In this document: positions 1 through 4,212 of the stretch, piece after piece
Layout of the letters: each line of letters opens with the position of its first letter
Position numbering within the stretch: the stretch's first letter is position 1
From: CAZCDM01 sp964497475
GTDB taxonomy: Bacteria > Planctomycetota > Phycisphaerae > SM23-33
DNA length: 5,071 nt
Assembly: GCA_964497475.1 (NCBI GenBank)
Contig: CAZCDM010000173.1
Coordinates: 1-5,071 of the forward strand
Direction: 5' to 3'
Made by a program: the position numbers and the translations under genes
Notes under the pieces: model-generated
What the model saw: the letters and a program-made list of their open reading frames with translations, nothing else
What the model was told of the DNA's origin: nothing
The model's database searches: none

Positions 1-80
1 ACTGGAACAACCAACGGGCAGCGGCATGACGTGCCAGAAAAAAAGGTCACTCACAACCCCCATCGCGCGACGAAAAAAAC
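1..80. other. Intergenic sequence upstream of rpmB, no gene identified
   Basis: No start codon with a ribosome binding site is seen. A small GGCA/TGCC inverted repeat (23-26 with 32-35) is followed by an A-rich run, not a T tract, so it is not a plus-strand terminator. The left edge could hold the end of a gene from outside the window, but nothing recognisable supports that. Confidence 0.5.
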
Positions 81-108
81 TTGCGTCCGTGCCGATGCGT
101 GATATAAT
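81..108 (+). promoter_or_regulatory. sigma70-type promoter of rpmB
   Basis: A -35 hexamer TTGCGT (81-86) and a perfect -10 hexamer TATAAT (103-108) are separated by 16 bases. Transcription would start near 115, leaving a leader of about 35 bases before the rpmB start codon. The strong -10 fits a highly expressed ribosomal protein gene. The hexamers are read directly from the sequence; promoter activity is inferred. Confidence 0.8.
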
Positions 109-149
109 GCACGGCTCGCAATTGATCGAACCAACCACAAGGAGCTGTC

Positions 150-407
150 ATGCCTCGTCAATGCCCCTATACCGGTAAGAAAACCCGTTCCGGCGGTAAG
201 GTTTCCCGTCGCGGCAAGGCCAAGTACCTCGGCGGCGTCGGCCGGAAGACCACCAGCCGAACCAAACGCCAGTTCAAGGCCAACATGCAACGCGTCCGCG
301 CCGTCGTCGACGGCAAGGTCGTCCGCATCAACGTCTCGACCAGCGCCATCAAGAACGGCGAAATCGTCAAGCCCCTCAAACGAAACTACAACGCCGAAGA
401 GGTCTGA
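150..407 (+). CDS. rpmB: Large ribosomal subunit protein bL28
   Basis: This 85-residue, strongly basic protein matches bacterial ribosomal protein L28, a small component of the 50S subunit. The N-terminus MPRQCPYTGK carries the conserved C-x2-TGK start of the family. It is followed by a Lys/Arg/Gly-rich stretch, then the KANMQRVRAVVDGKVVRINVSTSAIKNG segment (about residues 44-71), equivalent to the family's 'pNlqkvrv...G..k.i.vs...lk.G' core. Only one cysteine (C5) is present, so this is a zinc-free form rather than the four-cysteine zinc-ribbon form. At 85 residues it is slightly longer than many L28 proteins (60-80). The ATG at 150 is preceded by AAGGAG (139-144) with 5-base spacing. The gene stands alone between its own promoter and terminator, not in an rpmB-rpmG pair. 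The antisense 156-codon reading frame over it is a shadow. Confidence 0.96.
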   Translation: MPRQCPYTGKKTRSGGKVSRRGKAKYLGGVGRKTTSRTKRQFKANMQRVRAVVDGKVVRINVSTSAIKNGEIVKPLKRNYNAEEV

Positions 408-446
408 ACCACACATCGCCCATCGGCCTCCAGTTTTCACCACCAC

Positions 447-473
447 GCCCGCGACCCCTCGCGGGCTTTTTTT
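447..473 (+). terminator. Intrinsic terminator of rpmB
   Basis: A perfect 8-bp GC-rich stem, GCCCGCGA (447-454) with TCGCGGGC (459-466), closes a CCCC loop and is followed directly by seven T residues (467-473). It lies 40 bases after the rpmB stop codon and is a canonical rho-independent terminator. The tandem repeat array begins one base after the T tract. Confidence 0.93.
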
Positions 474-474
474 A

Positions 475-688
475 CATATAGGCCTGCTGCGCATCTCTCG
501 CAAGATTCGTTCGGCTTTCATATAGGCCTGCTGCGCATCTCTCGCACGATTCGTTCGGCTTTCATATAGGCCTGCTGCGCATCTCTCGCACGATTCGTTC
601 GGCTTTCATATAGGACTGTTGATCGTCCTCTCGCACGATCCGTTCGGCTTGGCCTGTTACGCATCCCCCTCGGGCGGTTTTTGCTTCA
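475..688. repeat. 44-bp tandem repeat array, four units plus a decayed fifth
   Basis: Units start at 475, 519, 563 and 607, each 44 bases long and beginning CATATAGG. Units 2 and 3 are identical, and unit 1 differs from them at a single base (A for C at 503). Unit 4 (607-650) has diverged and contains an extra internal base. A fifth, badly decayed copy lacking CATATA runs from 651 to about 688. The units abut without spacers, so this is not a CRISPR array. Units 1-3 each contain a short TGCG-7-CGCA inverted repeat, while unit 4 has a longer GATCGT-8-ACGATC one. Near-identity of units 1-3 suggests recent duplication by slippage or unequal recombination. No gene is supported on either strand, although each unit on the minus strand spells a 15-codon reading frame (see findings). 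Confidence 0.93.
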
Positions 689-770
689 TCCGCGATTGGC
701 GGGGAAGGCTTGTCTTTGGGCCTCGGATGCCGATGCCTTATCTCCCCAAGCCCCAACGGGGCGATTGTGT

Positions 771-794
771 GTAGCCGGGGGCGTCAGCCCCCGG
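771..794 (+). repeat. REP-type hairpin with GTAG head
   Basis: GTAG (771-774) directly precedes a perfect 8-bp stem, CCGGGGGC (775-782) with GCCCCCGG (787-794), around a four-base GTCA loop. A GTAG tetranucleotide at the 5' foot of a GC-rich hairpin is the recognition signature of REP elements acted on by RAYT proteins. It is the strongest hairpin in the composite element. Confidence 0.7.
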
Positions 795-892
795 TAGGCC
801 AAGCCCTGAAAGGGCGACAGAGAGGACCACCAACAGGACTTTCGCCCCGTCGGGGCTCAGTGCTTGTGGTACACGGTTTACGGGGGCTTCTT

Positions 893-908
893 CCTTCGCC
901 AAGGCTAC
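893..908 (-). repeat. Possible inverted REP partner (weak)
   Basis: On the minus strand GTAG (908-905) precedes a 4-bp stem, CCTT (904-901) with AAGG (896-893), around a GGCG loop. It faces the plus-strand REP hairpin, as expected in a BIME. The stem is short, so this is either a degenerate REP or chance. Confidence 0.35.
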
Positions 909-1078
909 GGCAGGACAGGCGCTCCCCCGGCTATATCCTGCCGGGCCTTCGGCCCTGAAAGACAATCCCCACGAATCGCGGAGGAACCTTTTTTGCACGG
1001 CGGGGTAGCTGCACCACAAGAATCAAAAGCCCCGTTTGCAATCCCGCGCATCGCTACCTACACGTGCAGCAAATCATT

Positions 1079-1096
1079 ATCCGGGCCCGCCCGGAT
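1079..1096. promoter_or_regulatory. Perfect 18-bp palindrome upstream of the amidohydrolase gene
   Basis: ATCCGGGC (1079-1086), CC (1087-1088) and GCCCGGAT (1089-1096) form a perfect 8-2-8 inverted repeat. It ends nine bases before the AGGAG ribosome binding site (1106-1110) of the amidohydrolase gene. The two-base centre is too small for a stable RNA hairpin loop without opening inner pairs, so a protein operator is at least as likely. The preceding bases CATTATC (1075-1081) also occur at 3282-3288 in the lacI/oxidoreductase intergenic region. No convincing -35/-10 pair was found upstream. Confidence 0.5.
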
Positions 1097-1116
1097 GAAT
1101 ACGACAGGAGAAGCAG

Positions 1117-2028
1117 ATGATTATCGATGCACATCAGCATGTGTTCTGGCACGGACAGGACGCAGCCGGCCTGGTGGCGGACATGGATGCCAACAACATC
1201 GACAAGGCGTGGATTCTCACCTGGGAAATTCATCCCACCGAGAACGATCCGAGAGACTTCCCCGCGGTCAACCCGCAGCACCTTCGCCCGGACGGTACGC
1301 ATCCGGGGCTGGTCTTTGATGACGTCCTCCGCGCCAAGCGGCAGTTCCCCGACCGCTTCATCGTCGGCTACGCGCCGCACCCGCTCTATGGTGACGCAGC
1401 CGCCCATTTCGAGTCGGCCCATCGCATGCACGGCGTGCAGGTCTGCGGCGAGTGGAAGTGTCGCCTGCCGCTCGACGACCCGCGCTGCATCGAGCTGTTC
1501 CGCAAGGCGGGCCAGCTGGGCTGCCCGGTCGTCTTCCATATCGACATCCCCTGGCGGCGCGAGGCCAAGGACGGGCCCATGAGGTTCCAGAAGCTCTGGT
1601 ACGGTGGGACCATCGCAAACCTCAAACGCACGGTGGCGGCCTGCCCGGAGACCAACTTTATCGGCCATGCTCCTGGGCTCTGGCGAGAGGTCAGCGGCTC
1701 GGCCGACGACGAAATCGGCGCCTATCCCTCCGGGCCGGTCACGCCTGGCGGGCGGCTGCATCCGGTGCTCGAAGAGTTCGACAACATGTTCATTGACGTC
1801 TCGGCCGGCTCGGGCTTTAACGCGATGAATCGCGATCACGAACACGCCCGCGAGTTCCTCACCCGCTTTGCCGACAAGGTTCTCTTCGGCCAGGACTGCT
1901 ACAGCTGGATGATCCGCGAGCCGTATGGGCTGAACATGCAGGACCTGCTCCATCAGCTCGATCTCGGCGAGGAGGTCCGCGAGAAGATTTTTTATCGCAA
2001 CGCCGAGAAGTTGCTTACGGCGGAGTGA
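1117..2028 (+). CDS. Amidohydrolase family protein (PF04909-type TIM barrel)
   Basis: This 303-residue soluble protein is a metal-dependent hydrolase of the amidohydrolase_2 group. The metal-site elements are all present in order: H6 and H8 in IDAHQH at the end of strand 1, H141 in VVFHID, H184 in FIGHAPG, and the catalytic aspartate D260 in FGQDC. The C-terminal IFYRNAEKLL (291-300) is the typical closing helix. Relatives include lactonases, decarboxylases and 2-pyrone-4,6-dicarboxylate hydrolase-like enzymes that act on sugar acids or aromatic acids; the substrate cannot be read here. There is no signal peptide, so it is probably cytoplasmic. The ATG at 1117 has AGGAG (1106-1110) six bases upstream, and IIDAHQH begins at residue 2, as usual. 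It is transcribed toward the convergent lacI-type gene and may be monocistronic. Its neighbours suggest a carbohydrate role, which is inference. Confidence 0.9.
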   Translation: MIIDAHQHVFWHGQDAAGLVADMDANNIDKAWILTWEIHPTENDPRDFPAVNPQHLRPDGTHPGLVFDDVLRAKRQFPDRFIVGYAPHPLYGDAAAHFESAHRMHGVQVCGEWKCRLPLDDPRCIELFRKAGQLGCPVVFHIDIPWRREAKDGPMRFQKLWYGGTIANLKRTVAACPETNFIGHAPGLWREVSGSADDEIGAYPSGPVTPGGRLHPVLEEFDNMFIDVSAGSGFNAMNRDHEHAREFLTRFADKVLFGQDCYSWMIREPYGLNMQDLLHQLDLGEEVREKIFYRNAEKLLTAE

Positions 2029-2065
2029 TTACGCTAGAAAGTATACATGCAACCTGTCGTCCCAT

Positions 2066-2182
2066 TGTCACCCTGAGCGAAGCCCTATGGGCAAAACCCA
2101 TACGGGGAGGCGAAGGGGCTTTTGGCGAAAAGATTCTTCGGCTTCGCGGTTTGCTTCGCAACCCGCTACGCTCAGAATGACA
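2066..2182. repeat. 117-bp palindromic intergenic element with inverted ends and REP-like hairpin
   Basis: The element lies between two convergent genes. Its ends TGTCACCCTGAGCG (2066-2079) and CGCTCAGAATGACA (2169-2182) are inverted repeats matching at 12 of 14 positions. In minus-strand RNA the two mismatches become G-U pairs. Internal hairpins include TATGGG/CCCATA (2086-2091 with 2097-2102), CTTTT/AAAAG (2119-2123 with 2128-2132), and GCGG-T-TTGC/GCAA-C-CCGC (2146-2154 with 2158-2166, one mismatch). On the minus strand GTAG (2169-2166) sits at the foot of that last hairpin, a REP signature. Similar TGTCA..CTGAGCG-ended repeats are scattered in many environmental bacterial genomes, as I recall it. 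It may also stop transcription from both sides, since neither convergent gene has a separate T-tailed terminator. Confidence 0.75.
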
Positions 2183-2216
2183 CCACGGTCAAACGACTTT
2201 TGTTATGCAAAATGCG

Positions 2217-3212
2217 CTAGCTCGATGCGCGGACGACCAGCCGGTGTGGCAGGGTGACCTGCTGCGGTGGCTGCGGGTCGTCGCCGCCGAGCCGCTGGTG
2301 GATGATCTGCCCGGCCTGGCGGGCCAGTTCGTCGATGGGCTGCTCGATCGTCGTCAGCGGCACGGCCAGGTCGTCGGCCCAGGGGAAGTAATCGTAGCCG
2401 ACCACCGCCAGGTCGCTCGGACAGCGCAGCGGCGTATCGCCCATCGCTCGCAAGAAGCGAACCGCCTCGGGCGAGTCGCCGAAGATCATGGCCGAGGGCT
2501 TCCAGCGCCCCCGATCGACGCGCTGCAGAGCCCGCTGCGGCAGGGGCAGGTTTGCGTCCGTTTCGTCCAGTGTGATCGGCATCAGGCCCGCCTCGGTAAG
2601 GGCCTTGATGCACCCGGTCGAGAAGGCGTGCGCACCCTCGCAGGCCACCAGCACCCGCCGATGTCCCCGCGAAACTAGGTGCTCGATCCCCAGCCTCGCC
2701 CCCTCGGTGCGGTCCAAAGCCACGCTGTCGCAGCCGACTCGGCCCATGGGGTGGTTGCCCACCAGCACCCGCGGCAGCGACCGAGCCCAGTCGGGAAACG
2801 GCCCGGCCTCCTCGCCGACGGTCACCACCGCCTCGACGCTCATCGCCTGGAAGGTCTGCATCCATGGCGCCTCGCGCCAGGAATTGGCGGCGCCCTGGCC
2901 GACGCCCAGCACCGGGCGGTACGCATCGGTGTGCAGCTCGACGAGCAGCGCCTCGGCCAGCGCCGAGCGCACCGCGTCTTCCAGTGCCCGGGCATACAGG
3001 CCGATCAGTCCACTCCGCCGGGCCGAGAGGTTCCGCGCCGAGAGGTTCGGCACATAGCCCATCCTGCGGGCGAAGGTCTGGATGCGCTGGCGGAGCGTTG
3101 CGGAGATGCGGGTGGAGTCTCGCATGGCCAGGCTGGCCGTGTTGCGCGAGCAGCCCGCCTTGTCGGCAAGGTCCTGCAAGGTTACGCGGGTTGATCGGTC
3201 CGGTCGGGGCAT
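2217..3212 (-). CDS. LacI-family transcriptional regulator
   Basis: This 331-residue DNA-binding repressor has a LacI-type architecture. An N-terminal helix-turn-helix (about residues 10-30, VTLQDLADKAGCSRNTASLAM) is followed by the third helix and MGYVPNLSARNL (51-62), matching the family's 'lGY.pN..Ar.L' hinge. The rest is a periplasmic-binding-protein-like sensor domain, with GARLGIEHLVSRGHRRVLV (171-189) and VGYDYFPWADDLAVPLTTIEQP (271-292) as its conserved landmarks. Such proteins usually bind a sugar or derivative and leave their operator on binding, or in some cases bind DNA only with ligand. The only in-frame ATG is at 3212, because a stop lies upstream; its AGGAG (3219-3215) is just two bases away, which is unusually close. 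The gene diverges from the oxidoreductase-aminotransferase operon, the arrangement typical of a local regulator, and converges with the amidohydrolase. The ligand is unknown. Confidence 0.93.
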   Translation of the reverse strand: MPRPDRSTRVTLQDLADKAGCSRNTASLAMRDSTRISATLRQRIQTFARRMGYVPNLSARNLSARRSGLIGLYARALEDAVRSALAEALLVELHTDAYRPVLGVGQGAANSWREAPWMQTFQAMSVEAVVTVGEEAGPFPDWARSLPRVLVGNHPMGRVGCDSVALDRTEGARLGIEHLVSRGHRRVLVACEGAHAFSTGCIKALTEAGLMPITLDETDANLPLPQRALQRVDRGRWKPSAMIFGDSPEAVRFLRAMGDTPLRCPSDLAVVGYDYFPWADDLAVPLTTIEQPIDELARQAGQIIHQRLGGDDPQPPQQVTLPHRLVVRASS

Positions 3213-3249
3213 GGCTCCTGCGGGCTGGGGAAAATTCCAGACAAGCTAC

Positions 3250-3277
3250 TTTACAGCGCCAAGGCGCAGGGTACAAT
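3250..3277 (+). promoter_or_regulatory. Promoter of the oxidoreductase-aminotransferase operon
   Basis: TTTACA (3250-3255) and TACAAT (3272-3277) each match the sigma70 consensus at five of six positions and are 16 bases apart. Transcription would start near 3284, giving a leader of about 40 bases before the ATG at 3325. The spacer contains a perfect palindrome (3256-3267), so a bound regulator would compete directly with RNA polymerase. Confidence 0.72.
3256..3267. promoter_or_regulatory. Candidate operator in the promoter spacer
   Basis: GCGCC (3256-3260), AA and GGCGC (3263-3267) make a perfect 5-2-5 inverted repeat between the -35 and -10 hexamers. It is a plausible site for the divergent LacI-type protein, though LacI-family operators more often have a central CG. 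A chance GC palindrome cannot be excluded. Confidence 0.4.
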
Positions 3278-3280
3278 GGT

Positions 3281-3296
3281 GCATTATCGGTAATAC
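3281..3296. promoter_or_regulatory. Candidate LacI-type operator at the transcription start
   Basis: ATTATCGGTAAT (3283-3294) is a quasi-palindrome with perfect ATTA/TAAT arms around a TCGG centre that includes CG, and G3281/C3296 also pair. It covers the predicted start site of the operon promoter, the classic position for a repressor operator. CATTATC (3282-3288) is repeated at 1075-1081, upstream of the amidohydrolase gene. Confidence 0.42.
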
Positions 3297-3324
3297 CACC
3301 AACTTCACTCTGCAGGAGCATATC

Positions 3325-4191
3325 ATGAAACGCATCGGAATCATCGGCGCCGAGAACAGCCACACCGCCGCCATCGCCAAAACCATCAACATCGACAAGA
3401 AGATTCCCGGCTTCGTCGTCGAGTATGTCTGGGGCGAGACTGAACAGTTCGCCAAGGCCGCCGCCGAGAAGGGCAGCATCCCCACCATCGTTGAAAAACC
3501 CTCTGAGATGAAGGGCAAGATCGACGCGATCATCATCGACCACCGCCACCCGAAGTATCACCTCGCCGCGGCCAGGCCGTTTTTGGGCGAGGGCATTCCG
3601 ATCTTTATCGACAAGCCCTTCTGCTATCGGCTGGACAAGGGCAAGGCGTTCCTCGCCGAGGCCCGCAAGGCCAAAACTCCCATCGCCTCGTTCAGCGTCC
3701 TGCCGCACCAGAAGACCTTCCAGAACTTCAAGAAGAAGCTCGACCAGGCCGAGACCATTGTTTCAGCCGGCACGGCCGGGCCCTGCGACCTCAAGAGCCC
3801 CAATGGCGGCGTGTTTTTCTACGGCATTCATCAGGTGGACATGGTACTGGTCGCTTTCGGCTACGATGTCGAGGCCGTCCGCATGACCTGCAACGGCGAA
3901 AACAACGCCACCGGCCAGCTGCTCTACCAGGACGGCAAGATCGTCACGATGGACCTCATCAAAGCCGGCGCGCCGGGCTTTGGCATCCATGCGGTCACCA
4001 ACGACGGCGTGATCAGCAAGTCCATCAAGATGGACGCGAATATGTACCTCGGCGGGATTCGCACGTTTATCAAAATGTTCCGCACGGGCAAGGAGCCGGT
4101 CACGGCCGAGCAGATGCTCCGCCCGGTGGCGGTCCTCGAAGCCCTGCAGAAATCCCAGAAGAGCGGCAAGACCGAACGCGTCGCCCGCTGA
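3325..4191 (+). CDS. Gfo/Idh/MocA-family oxidoreductase (short form)
   Basis: This 288-residue protein is an NAD(P)-dependent dehydrogenase of the glucose-fructose oxidoreductase / inositol dehydrogenase type. The N-terminal Rossmann motif is KRIGIIGAENSHT (2-13). FIDKPF (94-99) supplies the family's E/D-K-P motif with the nicotinamide-proximal lysine K97. YGIHQVDMV (166-174) carries the conserved C-domain histidine H169 with D172. It is shorter than many family members (about 330-390), mainly in the C-terminal sheet domain. The ATG at 3325 has AGGAG (3314-3318) six bases upstream and leads directly into the Rossmann strand. The longer in-frame extension back to 3082 is rejected because it would run through the divergent lacI gene and the promoter. 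It is probably the first gene of an operon with the following aminotransferase. The substrate is unknown; a sugar or cyclitol is likely. Confidence 0.9.
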   Translation: MKRIGIIGAENSHTAAIAKTINIDKKIPGFVVEYVWGETEQFAKAAAEKGSIPTIVEKPSEMKGKIDAIIIDHRHPKYHLAAARPFLGEGIPIFIDKPFCYRLDKGKAFLAEARKAKTPIASFSVLPHQKTFQNFKKKLDQAETIVSAGTAGPCDLKSPNGGVFFYGIHQVDMVLVAFGYDVEAVRMTCNGENNATGQLLYQDGKIVTMDLIKAGAPGFGIHAVTNDGVISKSIKMDANMYLGGIRTFIKMFRTGKEPVTAEQMLRPVAVLEALQKSQKSGKTERVAR

Positions 4192-4212
4192 GCAACACCA
4201 CAAAGGAACCCC

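Larger units (their letters stand above)
683..988. repeat. Composite palindromic REP/BIME-like element
   Basis: This non-coding block is a large imperfect palindrome. Its ends, 683-697 and 974-988, match as inverted repeats at 13 of 15 positions, including a perfect TCCGCGATT/AATCGCGGA core. Further inward, GGGGA (701-705) pairs with TCCCC (966-970), TTGTCTTT (710-717) with AAAGACAA (958-965), and TAGCCGGGGG (772-781) with CCCCCGGCTA (924-933). Small hairpins with three-base loops occur at 750-762, 803-815, 844-856 and 943-955, with a strong 8-bp hairpin at 775-794. Facing copies of GTAG-headed hairpins are the definition of bacterial interspersed mosaic elements built from REP sequences. The mobilising REP-associated tyrosine transposase (RAYT) is not in the window. 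Reading frames across this block on either strand lack ribosome binding sites and protein-like composition. Confidence 0.75.

Noticed and set aside
51..521. 156-codon minus-strand reading frame over rpmB and the first repeat units
   Set aside because: It is antisense to a clear ribosomal protein gene, passes through the rpmB terminator and promoter, and starts inside a tandem repeat without a ribosome binding site.
475..650. CRISPR array
   Set aside because: The 44-bp units abut with no unique spacers, and no cas gene is present.
562..756. 64-codon minus-strand frame with repeated AERIVRE segments as a small gene
   Set aside because: The repetition comes from the 44-bp DNA repeat. No ribosome binding site or known family is evident, so it is kept only as a finding on the repeat array.
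657..1010. tRNA or other classical structured RNA gene
   Set aside because: Hairpins are abundant but no cloverleaf, T-loop motif or CCA end was found. The inverted-module pattern fits REP-type repeats better.
1036..1064. Promoter TTGCAA / TACACG upstream of the amidohydrolase
   Set aside because: The -10 matches only three of six consensus positions, so it is not supported well enough to list.
710..1319. Reading frames on both strands between 710 and 1319
   Set aside because: They run through palindromic repeat DNA and into the amidohydrolase gene. Composition is Pro/Arg/Gly-rich, with no ribosome binding site and no recognisable domain.
3082..3324. N-terminal extension of the oxidoreductase to an upstream ATG at 3082
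   Set aside because: It would overlap the start of the divergent lacI gene and the promoter. The ATG at 3325 has a good ribosome binding site and leads straight into the Rossmann motif.
2203..3708. 501-codon minus-strand frame spanning the lacI gene and the oxidoreductase
   Set aside because: It is an out-of-frame shadow of the lacI-type gene, covers the divergent promoter region and has the Ala/Gly/Arg-rich composition of GC-driven open frames.
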